Shown here: positions 18,472-26,749 of the stretch, one piece after another | Numbering within the stretch: the stretch's first letter is position 1 | How the letters are laid out: every line of letters starts with the position of its first letter | Source of the DNA: Streptomyces kurssanovii | Lineage (GTDB): Bacteria > Actinomycetota > Actinomycetes > Streptomycetales > Streptomycetaceae | DNA: 64,000 nt | Direction: 5' to 3' | Assembly: GCF_014649695.1 (NCBI RefSeq) | Contig: NZ_BMTN01000020.1 | Span: 62,001-126,000, forward strand | Notes under the pieces: model-generated | What the model was told of the DNA's origin: nothing | The model's input: the letters and a program-made list of their open reading frames with translations, nothing else | Database searches by the model: none | Made by a program: the position numbers and the translations under genes

Positions 18472-18864
18472 TCAGCCCCCGTGACCGCCACTGCCGAAGG
18501 CGCCGCCGCTCTCGTCGGAGTCACGGGGCGGCTTGCTCTCCGGCACCGGCCGGGAGCCCATGTTGCCGTAGCCGTGGAGTTCGTGAGGTGTCAGTCGCCC
18601 GGGCACCTCGTGCCCCTCGGAGAGATCGAACTCGTCCGGTTCCAGGCGGCTCTCGTAATGGGTCTGGTGATCGGGCCGCACCGGCTGCTCCTCGGGCCCT
18701 GGCGGGGCGTCGCGCCGCCGTCGCGCGCCGACCTGCCAGACCACGTAGACGAGCAGCACGATAAGACCGACCACGATCAGTCCGAACACGATGACCGCGG
18801 GTGCTCCCTCACCGGCCGCGAGGACAGTGGTGACGTCCCCCGCCGGCTCGTTGAAAGTGACCAT
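18472..18864 (-). CDS. DUF6479 family single-pass membrane protein
   Basis: A 130-residue protein with a short outside N-terminus, one membrane helix (about 22-46, rich in Val/Ile/Leu) and a basic stop RRRR. A polar cytoplasmic tail follows, ending in Gly/Ser/His-rich sequence. This layout fits DUF6479, a Streptomyces family of unknown function. A possible sigma-B promoter ends only nine bases before the ATG, so the mRNA may be leaderless; no ribosome site is seen. Confidence 0.72.
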   Translation of the reverse strand: MVTFNEPAGDVTTVLAAGEGAPAVIVFGLIVVGLIVLLVYVVWQVGARRRRDAPPGPEEQPVRPDHQTHYESRLEPDEFDLSEGHEVPGRLTPHELHGYGNMGSRPVPESKPPRDSDESGGAFGSGGHGG

Positions 18865-18873
18865 GTCTACCGG

Positions 18874-18897
18874 GTACCCAATCTGACCGGGATATCC
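18874..18897 (-). promoter_or_regulatory. Possible sigma-B-type promoter, leaderless DUF6479 transcript
   Basis: On the minus strand GGAT (18897-18894), 14 bases, then GGGTAC (18879-18874) fits GNNT-N14-16-GGGTAY. The element sits inside the 8-base palindrome GGGTACCC and ends nine bases before the ATG at 18864, so transcription would start at or next to the start codon. Confidence 0.4.
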
Positions 18898-18933
18898 GCC
18901 GGTGAGCGCCCGGACCCCCGTATGGCCCCCTGC

Positions 18934-19995
18934 TCAAGCGGCGGCGCGGGCCGCTCCGGTGAGGGCCTCCAGCAGTTCGTCCCGGCTCATCGAGGAGCGG
19001 CCGGGGATGCCGAGGTCGGTGGCGCGGGCGTAGAGATCCTTCTTGCTGAGCGCGGCCAGGTCCTGCTTCTTGCCGGCGCCCTTGCGGCGGCTGCCGCCGA
19101 CGCTCTTGGCCCGCTCGGCGGCCTTCCGGCCCTTGGCGCCCTTCGTGTCCCGCGCCCCGGTGTCCTTCGCGCGCCTGCCCTTGGCGGCAGTGGTGCGTGC
19201 TCCGCCCCGTCCCTTTCCGGAGCGCGCCCGCTCGACGCTGCGGTTGAGCGCCTCCATCAGGTCGACGACGTTGGTCGCTTCGGGAGGCCCGGCCTCCGTG
19301 ACCACCTCTCGGCCCTCGAGTTTCGAGGCCACCAGCTCGCGCACCCGGTCCTCGTACGTGTCGTGGTAGTCCTCCGGCTTCCACTCGACGCTGAGCGCCT
19401 CGATGAGCTTCTCGGCCGTGCCGAGCTCGCCGGGACTGATCTTCTCGCGCCCCGGCAGGTCGAACTCCTGCCGAGGGTCCCTGATCTCGTCGGCGTAGTG
19501 CATGGTGTGCAGGACGAGCACCGACTCCTGCGCGCGCACCGCGGTCAGGTACTCCTTGCCGCGCATCGTGAGAGTGGCGATGCCGGCCTTCCGAGAACGG
19601 TGGAGTGCGCTGCGGAGCAGCTCGTAGACCTTGAAGTACTCCGTGCCGCGGGGGCCGAGATAGTACGTACGGGCGAAGTGGACGGGCTCGATGTCGGCCA
19701 GGTCCACGAATCCGCTGATGTCGACGACCTTGGAACGGCCGGGGGAGATGTCGTCGAGTTCGTCCGGTTCGACGACGACGTACTGGCCGTCGCCCATGTC
19801 GTAGCCCTTGACGATGTCCTCGCTCTTGACCTCACGGCCGGTGCGCTCGTTCACGCGCTTGTTGCGGATGCGGTCGCCGGTGCCGCGCTGGAGCTGGTGG
19901 AAGTGGACGGTGTGGTCGTCCGTCGCGGTGAAGAGGCCCACGGGCAGGGTGACCAGTCCGAAGCTGAGCACCCCGGTCCACATCGCTCTGGCCAT
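18934..19995 (-). CDS. ku: Non-homologous end joining protein Ku
   Basis: A 353-residue bacterial Ku, the ring protein that binds double-strand ends and recruits LigD. It starts MARAMWTGVLSFGLVTLPVG, the standard bacterial Ku N-terminus, and keeps the core to about residue 260. It then has a Lys/Arg/Gly/Ala-rich linker (about 260-305) and a C-terminal SAP-like helix pair (LSKKDLYARATDLGI ... MSRDELLEAL). Such extended forms occur in actinobacteria and spore formers, and the tail can add DNA binding. The ATG at 19995 is clear. No ligD is in the window, so the partner is elsewhere. Confidence 0.95.
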   Translation of the reverse strand: MARAMWTGVLSFGLVTLPVGLFTATDDHTVHFHQLQRGTGDRIRNKRVNERTGREVKSEDIVKGYDMGDGQYVVVEPDELDDISPGRSKVVDISGFVDLADIEPVHFARTYYLGPRGTEYFKVYELLRSALHRSRKAGIATLTMRGKEYLTAVRAQESVLVLHTMHYADEIRDPRQEFDLPGREKISPGELGTAEKLIEALSVEWKPEDYHDTYEDRVRELVASKLEGREVVTEAGPPEATNVVDLMEALNRSVERARSGKGRGGARTTAAKGRRAKDTGARDTKGAKGRKAAERAKSVGGSRRKGAGKKQDLAALSKKDLYARATDLGIPGRSSMSRDELLEALTGAARAAA

Positions 19996-20154
19996 CGCCC
20001 TTCACCTCCGTGTCGCCACGCGGCTGCAAGGTCCCGGATCCAGTGTCCTCGTCCCGCGGCCGATGCCCCACCTGTGACGGAGGGAAGCGAATGCCTGTGC
20101 GAGTCGATGGCAGCGACCGGGTCGGGGCACGAGCCGGTCCGCGGGCCGTCGCGC

Positions 20155-20811
20155 TCAGCGGCCGCGCGGGGCGACCAGGCCGGATTCGTAGGCGAGGACC
20201 ACGAGTTGGGCCCGGTCACGGGCGTGGAGCTTGGCCATGGCCCGGTTGATGTGGGTCTTCGCGGTGAGCGGGCTGATCACCATGTGGTCGGCGATCTCGT
20301 CGTTGGACAGGCCTTGCGCCACCAGGGCGACGGCCTCCCGCTCGCGGTTGGTCAGCTCCTCCAGCCCCGTGGCGGTCCGGAGCGGCTGGTTGACATACCG
20401 GTTGATCAGCTTGCGGGTGATCGAGGGCGCCAGCAGGGCGTCGCCGCGGGCGGCCACCCGTACGGCGTGGAGGAAGTCCTCCGGCACGATGTCCTTGACG
20501 AGGAACCCGGCCGCGCCGGCGCGCAGCGCCTCGAAGACGTATTCGTCGAAGCCGTAGTTGGTCAGGATGACGACGTGCACGCCGGCCAGGGCCGGGTCCG
20601 CGGCGATGCGCCGGGTCGCCTCGATGCCGTCGACGACCGGCATCTGGATGTCGATGAGAGCGATGTCCGGCAGGAGTTCCCTGGCCAGAGCCAGGCCCTC
20701 CAGCCCGTCGCCGGCCTCGCCGACCACCTCGATGTCGTCCTCGAGGTCGAGCAGCGCGCGGAAGCCGCTGCGCAGGAGCCGCTGGTCGTCCACGAGCAGG
20801 ACACGGATCAC
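20155..20811 (-). CDS. NarL/LuxR-family response regulator
   Basis: A 218-residue two-component regulator. The receiver domain (about 1-120) has phospho-acceptor Asp54 (ALIDIQMP), acidic pocket DD at 8-9 and Lys in FLVKDI. The C-terminal LuxR HTH (about 150-212) has LTNREREAVALVAQGLSNDE. The GTG start at 20811 overlaps the kinase stop (GTGA), so the two genes are coupled and almost certainly form a cognate pair. Targets are unknown. The neighbouring Ku gene is a separate unit about 160 bases downstream. Confidence 0.92.
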   Translation of the reverse strand: MIRVLLVDDQRLLRSGFRALLDLEDDIEVVGEAGDGLEGLALARELLPDIALIDIQMPVVDGIEATRRIAADPALAGVHVVILTNYGFDEYVFEALRAGAAGFLVKDIVPEDFLHAVRVAARGDALLAPSITRKLINRYVNQPLRTATGLEELTNREREAVALVAQGLSNDEIADHMVISPLTAKTHINRAMAKLHARDRAQLVVLAYESGLVAPRGR

Positions 20812-21932
20812 GACGTCTGCTCCACGGGGAGTACGGCCTGGACGGTGAAACCGCCCTCGCCGCGCGGTTCGGCGCGCAGTCGGCCACCGAGAGCGGTGAC
20901 CCGTTCGCGCATGCCGAGCAGCCCGACGCCGGGCACCGGGGCTGCGCCCGGTGCTGCCCTGCCGTCGTCGTCGATGCTGATCGCCAGGGCGTCCGGACGG
21001 CAGTCGATCCGGACCGACGCCGTGCCGGCCGCGGCATGCCGGGCGATGTTGGTGAGCGACTCCTGCACGATCCGGTAGACGGTCCGGTCCACCGCGGCCG
21101 GCACGTCGGGCCGTTGCCCCTCGATGGTCAGCGTCGCGTCCAGGCCGGTGGAACGGGCCCGTTCCACGAGCTCCGTGACGTGGTCGAGCCCTCGCGGCGG
21201 GGTCGTGTCGTCGTCACGCAGGGCCTCCAGGGTCGCGCGCAGCTCACGGGTCGCCTCGCGTCCGGCCTCCTGGATCGCCAGCAGGGCCTCCGGCACCTGC
21301 TCGCCGCGCCTGCGGGCCACATGGACGGCGACCTCCGCCTGCACCTTGATGATCGAGATCTGGTGGGTGAGCGAATCGTGCAGCTCCCGCGCGATGTGCA
21401 GCCGCTCCTCGTCGGCACGGCGCCGGGCGGTCTCCTCCCGGGTGCGCTCGGCCTCGTCCGCCCGCCGCTCGGCCTGCCGCAACGCCTCACCCGCGGCACC
21501 GGCGGCGACCAGCCAGGCGATCTCGAGGGCGCCCCGGGCCTGCGCGAAAGCCTCGCCCGCGGGCAGGCCGGAGGCCAGGCCCGCGAGGGGGAGAGAGGCC
21601 AGCACGGCCACGCTCGCCACCACCGTGAGGGTGCGGTGTCCCGCCCGTACGGCCGCGTACACGGCGAACAGGTACGCGACGGCCGGCACGTCGAAACCGG
21701 CCGCCTGGTGACCCGCCGCGCACAGTCCGGTAACGGCAAGGACGGGGACCGGAGCCCGGCGACGCGCGGCCAGCGCCAGGCCGCCGGCCGTCAGCAGGGC
21801 GTATCCGAGCGGGTCGAGGTCCGAGGCGGTGTGCTGCCCGGACAACCCGGTGACCAGCAGGGTCGCCGCCACGCCGACGGCGATCGCCCAGTCCGTGACA
21901 CCGGCTCGGACACCGGGCGGCACTGTCATCAT
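20808..21932 (-). CDS. NarL-type sensor histidine kinase
   Basis: A 374-residue sensor kinase of the HisKA_3 type. The N-terminal half has about four to five membrane helices (about 14-145) with little extracellular sequence, as in Streptomyces kinases that sense membrane or intramembrane signals. A coiled segment (about 150-178) leads to the phospho-acceptor His185 in ARELHDSLTHQ. The ATP-binding domain has QESLTNIARHA (N box) and GVGLLGMRERV (G box). ATG codons occur at both 21932 and 21929. It is the first gene of the two-gene operon. The signal is unknown. Confidence 0.9.
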   Translation of the reverse strand: MMTVPPGVRAGVTDWAIAVGVAATLLVTGLSGQHTASDLDPLGYALLTAGGLALAARRRAPVPVLAVTGLCAAGHQAAGFDVPAVAYLFAVYAAVRAGHRTLTVVASVAVLASLPLAGLASGLPAGEAFAQARGALEIAWLVAAGAAGEALRQAERRADEAERTREETARRRADEERLHIARELHDSLTHQISIIKVQAEVAVHVARRRGEQVPEALLAIQEAGREATRELRATLEALRDDDTTPPRGLDHVTELVERARSTGLDATLTIEGQRPDVPAAVDRTVYRIVQESLTNIARHAAAGTASVRIDCRPDALAISIDDDGRAAPGAAPVPGVGLLGMRERVTALGGRLRAEPRGEGGFTVQAVLPVEQTS

Positions 21933-22057
21933 GCGCGCACCTTAGCCGGGTGGCGCCGCGGTGCGAGTCCCCCTTGCGGACCAGTGGCCGGCTACCGCGC
22001 ACGCAGTATCGTGCGGCGCCTGCCGCAGCCGGCCGTCCGGCCGCGTTTCCGCCGTCG

Positions 22058-23041
22058 CTACCAGCGGCTGTGCACCTGGGCGCGGATCCGCCGGTCGTAC
22101 AGATCGCGGACCGCGTCCAGCGTGCTTGCGGGCAGCGGCGGCTCGTCCGCCGCCGCGGCGTTGGCGCGGGCCTGTCCGGCGGAGCGCGCTCCGGGGATCA
22201 CGCTCGTCACGCCGGGCTGCTGGATGATCCAGCGCAGCGCCGTACGTGCCGGTGTGCTGTCCGGCCCCGCGAGTGCCGTGAACTCGGCGGCTGCCTCGAC
22301 GCCCGTCGCGAAGTCGACACCGGAGAAGGTCTCGCCCTGGTCGAAGGCCTCGCCGTGACGGTTGTACGTGCGGTGGTCGTCCGCGGCGAAGACGGTGTCC
22401 TTGGTGTACTTGCCCGACAGCAGCCCGGACGCGAGCGGCACCCGCGCGATGATGCCCACGCCCGCCTCGGCCGCCGCCGGGAGGACCTCTTCGAGCGGCT
22501 TCAGCCGGAACGGGTTGAGGATGATCTGGACGCTCGCGGTGCCGGGCCTGGCGATGGCGGTGAGCGCCTCCTCGCAGGTCTCGACGCTCACGCCGTACGC
22601 GGCGATCCGCTGTTCGGCGACGAGCGTGTCCAGCGCGTCGAAGACCTCGTCGGACGAGTAGACGGCGGTGGGCGGGCAGTGCAGCTGGACCAGGTCGAGC
22701 GTGTCCACGCCCAGGTTCTTGCGTGAACGGTCGTTCCAGGCGCGGAAGTTGTCCAGTACGTAGTTCTCCGGGAGCTGTTCGACGCGCCGGCCCATCTTGG
22801 TCGCCACGAACACGCCGGCGTCCGGCCGCTCGCTCAGATACCGGCCGATGAGCTGCTCGCTGCGCCCGTCGCCGTACACATCGGCCGTGTCGAAGAAGGT
22901 GACGCCCGACTCGACGGCCGCGTCGAGGACGGCGATCGCGTCCTGGTCCGCCACGTCGCCCCAGTCGGCGCCCAGTTGCCAGGTGCCGAGTCCCACCACG
23001 GAGAGGTTCATGCCGGTCCTGCCCAATACCCGCTGTTCCAT
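22058..23041 (-). CDS. Aldo/keto reductase
   Basis: A 327-residue NADPH-type aldo/keto reductase with a TIM-barrel fold. The catalytic tetrad is seen as Asp51 and Tyr56 (FFDTADVYGD), Lys82 (ATKMGR) and His121 (VQLHCPP). The ATG at 23041 is chosen because AGGA lies eight bases upstream; an in-frame ATG at 23050 is the alternative. It starts 30 bases after the LacI regulator stop on the same strand, so the two are probably cotranscribed. By location it may reduce a sugar released by the divergent glycan operon, but no specific substrate can be read from the sequence. Confidence 0.88.
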   Translation of the reverse strand: MEQRVLGRTGMNLSVVGLGTWQLGADWGDVADQDAIAVLDAAVESGVTFFDTADVYGDGRSEQLIGRYLSERPDAGVFVATKMGRRVEQLPENYVLDNFRAWNDRSRKNLGVDTLDLVQLHCPPTAVYSSDEVFDALDTLVAEQRIAAYGVSVETCEEALTAIARPGTASVQIILNPFRLKPLEEVLPAAAEAGVGIIARVPLASGLLSGKYTKDTVFAADDHRTYNRHGEAFDQGETFSGVDFATGVEAAAEFTALAGPDSTPARTALRWIIQQPGVTSVIPGARSAGQARANAAAADEPPLPASTLDAVRDLYDRRIRAQVHSRW

Positions 23042-23070
23042 GCGCCGCATCCTATGCGGCGCCCATCGGG

Positions 23071-24141
23071 TCAGCGGGGCGCCGCGGTGCTCTCCCGTTC
23101 GATCAGCTCCGGCAGCGGCACGTGGACGGAGCGGGCGGCGCCCCCGTCCAACAGGGCGGTCAGCTCCTGGGCGGCGATCCGCCCGAAGGTCACCGGATCG
23201 CGGGAGAGCGCGGTGAGGAAGGGATGGACCATGCGGCACAGCACCGAGTCCTCCCACGACACGACCGACACATCGCCGGGGACCGAGAGGCCGAGGCCGG
23301 TGACGACCGCCGCACCGGCGGCCGCCATCACGTCGTTGTCGTACACCAGCGCCGTCGGCCGGCTGCCGGAGGTGAGGACCCGGCGGGTCACGGCCGCCCC
23401 CTGGGTGTCCGAGTAGTCGGTGGGCACCGAGCGGACCTCGGCCAGGCCACGGCGCTCGGCCTCCGCGCGCAGCGAGCGGATGCGCCGGTCGGTGTGGGCG
23501 AGCGAGGACAGGCCGGCGATGTGCACGATCCGGCGGTGGCCGAGCTCGTGCAGCCGGCCCACCACGTGCGCCATGGCCCCGGTGTCGTCGGCCCGCACCT
23601 GCGACAGGTTCGGGTGTTCCTCCGGGAGGCCGCCGATGACGACGCCGGGCAGGCCGAGCTCGTCCAGCAGCGCGGGCCGGGGATCGTCGGTGCGGGGGTC
23701 GACGACGAGAACGCCGTCGACCCGGTGCTCCGCCCACCAGCGCCGGTAGACGGCGCACTCGGCGTCCACGTCCTCCACCACCTGGAACAGCAGGCCGAGT
23801 TGGCGTTCCGAGAGGACCTCCTGGATGCCGGAGATCAGCTGGAGGAAGAACGAGTCCACGCCCAGGGTGGTGGCAGGCCGCGCGAGGACCAGCCCGACCG
23901 TCGCCGCGCCTTCCCCCGACAGGGCGCGGGCGGCGGTGCTCGGCCGCCAGCCCAGCTGCTCGGCGACCCGGCGGACCCGGTCGCGGGTGATCTCGGAGAC
24001 GCCGGGGCGGTCGTTGAGCGCGAACGAGACAGCGCTCTCCGAGACCCCGGCGCGCCGGGCGATGTCCTTCATCGTCGGCCGCCGCGCGGGCGCTCGTCTG
24101 CTCGGCGGAGTGTCCTTGGCGGACGGGGTACTGGCAGTCAC
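23071..24141 (-). CDS. LacI-family transcriptional regulator of the glycan operon
   Basis: A 356-residue repressor-type regulator. The HTH and hinge helix (about 24-74) start MKDIARRAGVSESAVSFALN and end in an Ala-rich hinge helix (RPSTAARAL). The periplasmic-binding-protein-like effector domain follows, including LGHRRIVHIAG. GTG 24141 is preceded by AAGGGGG, giving a ~23-residue basic N-terminal extension before the HTH. It is divergent from the sugar-importer/glycosidase operon starting at 24476. Two AGCGC-centred palindromes in the shared control region are likely operators. Its ligand is probably a mannose- or GlcNAc-containing sugar, by context. Confidence 0.88.
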   Translation of the reverse strand: MTASTPSAKDTPPSRRAPARRPTMKDIARRAGVSESAVSFALNDRPGVSEITRDRVRRVAEQLGWRPSTAARALSGEGAATVGLVLARPATTLGVDSFFLQLISGIQEVLSERQLGLLFQVVEDVDAECAVYRRWWAEHRVDGVLVVDPRTDDPRPALLDELGLPGVVIGGLPEEHPNLSQVRADDTGAMAHVVGRLHELGHRRIVHIAGLSSLAHTDRRIRSLRAEAERRGLAEVRSVPTDYSDTQGAAVTRRVLTSGSRPTALVYDNDVMAAAGAAVVTGLGLSVPGDVSVVSWEDSVLCRMVHPFLTALSRDPVTFGRIAAQELTALLDGGAARSVHVPLPELIERESTAAPR

Positions 24142-24241
24142 CCGACCCCCTTCCCGTGTTCCCCCGGCCCGGCGGCGAACCGGGCCCGGGGAGCATCCTA
24201 TGGCCTGTGCCGGGCAAAGGTCGAACGGTCGTCGCCCGTGA

Positions 24242-24279
24242 CTAAAGCGCTTGAGTTCAACAGGCATAAAGCGCATTAG
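24242..24279. promoter_or_regulatory. Pair of LacI-type operator palindromes
   Basis: CTAAAGCGCTTGAG (24242-24255) and ATAAAGCGCATTAG (24266-24279) share TAAAGCGC and are both near-palindromes around GCGC. Their centres are 24 bases apart. LacI-family operators usually have a central CG with A/T-rich arms. They lie 100 bases upstream of the LacI gene start and just upstream of the importer promoter candidate. Confidence 0.6.
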
Positions 24280-24300
24280 TCGATCAATGCAAGAGGCCGG

Positions 24301-24328
24301 TTGACAGCCTCTGGCCTGCGGTGATGCT
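24301..24328 (+). promoter_or_regulatory. Candidate promoter of the glycan importer operon
   Basis: A consensus -35 TTGACA (24301-24306) is followed after 16 bases by GATGCT (24323-24328), preceded by T at 24322. The -10 is weak. The position, about 150 bases before the first gene and just downstream of the operator pair, supports it. Confidence 0.45.
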
Positions 24329-24475
24329 GGGAGAAATGGATTCGGTCGGCGTATCTGTTGACTTTCTCCGGCGACGCAATGCAAGGTCTGCTGGGCAAAC
24401 GGCCGCCGCCCGCTTCCGCGGCGCCGGCCGCCGCTGCCCGTCACGCGTCTGGTCCGAGCAAAGGAGCCGTTCACC

Positions 24476-25759
24476 GTGCGCATCAACCGCAGGGCAGTCG
24501 CCGCTGCCGCCGTCATCGCCGTCGTCCTGCCGCTGAGTGCCTGCGGCGGCTCCGAGGCCGGTTCCGCCGACGCCTCCGGCAAGGTGGAAGGCGAGATCAC
24601 CTTCCAGACCTGGAACCTCCAGGCCAACTTCAAGGACTACTTCAACGGCCTCATCGCCGACTTCGAGAAGCAGCACCCGGGCACCGACGTGAAGTGGGTC
24701 GACCGCCCGGCCGAGGGCTACGCGGACAAGATCAGCGCCGACGCCGCCGGCGGTACCCTGCCCGACGTCGTGAACGTGTCGCCGGACCTGGTCGCGCCGC
24801 TGGCCAAGGCCGGCCTCGCGCTCGACCTGGACAAGGCCGCCCCGCAGTACAAGAAGGAGTACCTGCTGGGGGCCTGGGACGCGCACCGCGTCCCGGGGGC
24901 GGAGGGCACCTACGCCTTCCCCTGGTACCTCAACACCGGCCCGCTGTTCTACAACAAGCGGCTCCTGAGGGACGCCGGTCTCGACCCCGAGAAGCCGCCG
25001 ACGACGTACGGCGAGGTCTTCGACGCCGGGTTGAAGATGGCGCGGCAGAGCAAGGGCAAGGTCGCCGCTCTCGCCAACGTGCCCACCATCGAGGACTTCG
25101 GCCGCTACGGTGTCCCGCTCATGAACGAGGAAGGCACCGCCTTCTCCTTCAACGACCCCAAGGGCGTCGAACTGCTCACCCGCTACAAGGAGTTGTACGA
25201 CGCCAAGGCACTCGACCCGCAGGCGCTCACCGCCACCCCCGAGTCCTCGGGGCACAAGTTCCTCACCGAGTCCGTGGCCATGAACCCGGGCAGCGCGCTC
25301 GACCTCGCCAACTTCAAGAAGCAGGCCCCGAGCCTGTACGAGAACATCGGCATCACCGACCAGATCACCAGTACCGGCAAGGCCAACATGTATGTCATGG
25401 GCGTCATGGTGAACGCGCAGAGCAAGCGGAAGCCCGCCGCCGTCGCCTTCGCCCACTTCGTGACCGACGCCACCCGCCAGATGGAGTTCGCCAAGAAGGT
25501 CGCCATCTTCCCCAGCACCGCGGGCTCCCTCGACGACCCCTACTTCACCGAGGAGGACGGCACCGACGAGACCAGGGTCAGGGTCGCGGCCGCCAAGTCC
25601 CTGAAGACGGCCGTCAATTACACGCCCGTGCTGTTCAGCGAGCAGATGAAGACCGAGCTGCGCAACGCCGTGGCCCGGGCGCTGCAAGGGAAGCAGAGCC
25701 CGGCAGAAGCGCTTGACAACGCTGTCAGGGCCTGCGACCGGCTGCTCCGGCAGAGCTGA
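24476..25759 (+). CDS. Sugar ABC transporter substrate-binding lipoprotein
   Basis: A 427-residue extracellular solute-binding lipoprotein. The signal peptide ends at a lipobox LSAC with the modified Cys23. The rest has the family-1 solute-binding fold, with FNGLIADFEKQHPGTDVKWV and FPWYLNTGPLFYNK typical of oligosaccharide binders. GTG 24476 has AAGGAG nine bases upstream. It is the first gene of an operon with two permeases and three glycosidases. Its ligand is therefore likely an oligosaccharide freed from N-glycans. No ATPase gene is present; Streptomyces importers of this type commonly share the MsiK ATPase. Confidence 0.9.
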   Translation: MRINRRAVAAAAVIAVVLPLSACGGSEAGSADASGKVEGEITFQTWNLQANFKDYFNGLIADFEKQHPGTDVKWVDRPAEGYADKISADAAGGTLPDVVNVSPDLVAPLAKAGLALDLDKAAPQYKKEYLLGAWDAHRVPGAEGTYAFPWYLNTGPLFYNKRLLRDAGLDPEKPPTTYGEVFDAGLKMARQSKGKVAALANVPTIEDFGRYGVPLMNEEGTAFSFNDPKGVELLTRYKELYDAKALDPQALTATPESSGHKFLTESVAMNPGSALDLANFKKQAPSLYENIGITDQITSTGKANMYVMGVMVNAQSKRKPAAVAFAHFVTDATRQMEFAKKVAIFPSTAGSLDDPYFTEEDGTDETRVRVAAAKSLKTAVNYTPVLFSEQMKTELRNAVARALQGKQSPAEALDNAVRACDRLLRQS

Positions 25760-25771
25760 TCGGCACCTGCC

Positions 25772-26749
25772 ATGAAGACTCCCACCGCCACCGGCACGAT
25801 CACCTCCGGCCCCGCCCCGGCGGAGCCGCTGGTCCCCGGCCCCGGGCGGCGTCCCGCGGGGCGCCGCACCCCCCGCGGCATCCGGCGCCATCTGCCGTAC
25901 AGCCCCTGGCTGTTCGCGGCTCCCGGACTGCTCGTCGTCGGCGCGTTCAGCCTGTACCCGTTCCTGAGCACCCTCGTCAACGCGTTCACCGACCGCCGCA
26001 CGCTCGTCCCCGGCGAGTTCGTGGGTCTGGCGAACTTCCGCGAGCTGCTCGACGACGAGATGTTCTGGATCGGCCTGCGCAACAGCAGCCTGTACGTGCT
26101 CGGAGTCGTCCCCGCGCTGGTGATCCTGCCGCTGCTGCTGGCGATGCTCGTCCAGCGCCACATCCCCGGCATCACCTTCTTCCGCTCCGCCTTCTACACC
26201 CCGGTCGTCGCCTCGATCGTCGTGGTGGGGCTGATCTGGGTCTGGATGCTCGACGACCGGGGACTGGTCAACTCGGTGCTGGAGGCGGTGGGGGTCGGCC
26301 GCGTCGGATTCCTGAGCGACCAGTGGCTCCTGCTGCTGAGCGCGATGGGCGTCACGGTGTGGAAGGGCCTCGGCTACTACATGATCATCTACCTGGCGGC
26401 GCTGGCGAACGTACCGCGCGAACTGCACGAGGCCGCCGCCGTCGACGGCGCCGGGCCCATGCGCCGGTTCTTCACCGTCACCGTCCCCGCCGTCCGCTCC
26501 ACCATGGTCCTCGTCGGAGCCCTGTCCTCGGTCGCCGCGTTCAAGGTGTTCTCCGAGGTCTATCTGATGGCGGGTCCCTCCGGCGGACCGGCCGGCGAGG
26601 ACACCACGCTGGTGATGCTCGTCCAGCGCGTCGGCACCGGCCTCTCGGGCCGCGTCGGCTACGCCTCCGCCATCTCCGTCGTCGTCTTCGTCGTCACCGT
26701 CGCGCTGATGCTGCTCGTGCTGCGCGCCGACCGCAAGGAGGACGCGTGA
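25772..26749 (+). CDS. Sugar ABC transporter permease (MalF-like)
   Basis: A 325-residue inner-membrane permease, the first of the importer pair. A basic Pro/Arg-rich cytoplasmic N-terminus (about 1-40) is followed by six membrane helices. The EAA loop that contacts the ATPase reads ELHEAAAVDGAGPMRRF. It starts 12 bases after the binding-protein gene, and its stop overlaps the next permease start (GTGA at 26746-26749). Confidence 0.9.
   Translation: MKTPTATGTITSGPAPAEPLVPGPGRRPAGRRTPRGIRRHLPYSPWLFAAPGLLVVGAFSLYPFLSTLVNAFTDRRTLVPGEFVGLANFRELLDDEMFWIGLRNSSLYVLGVVPALVILPLLLAMLVQRHIPGITFFRSAFYTPVVASIVVVGLIWVWMLDDRGLVNSVLEAVGVGRVGFLSDQWLLLLSAMGVTVWKGLGYYMIIYLAALANVPRELHEAAAVDGAGPMRRFFTVTVPAVRSTMVLVGALSSVAAFKVFSEVYLMAGPSGGPAGEDTTLVMLVQRVGTGLSGRVGYASAISVVVFVVTVALMLLVLRADRKEDA

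Noticed and set aside
18934-19995. Ku as part of a local DNA-repair operon
   Set aside because: No ligD or other end-joining gene is adjacent, and the flanking genes are transcribed as separate units.
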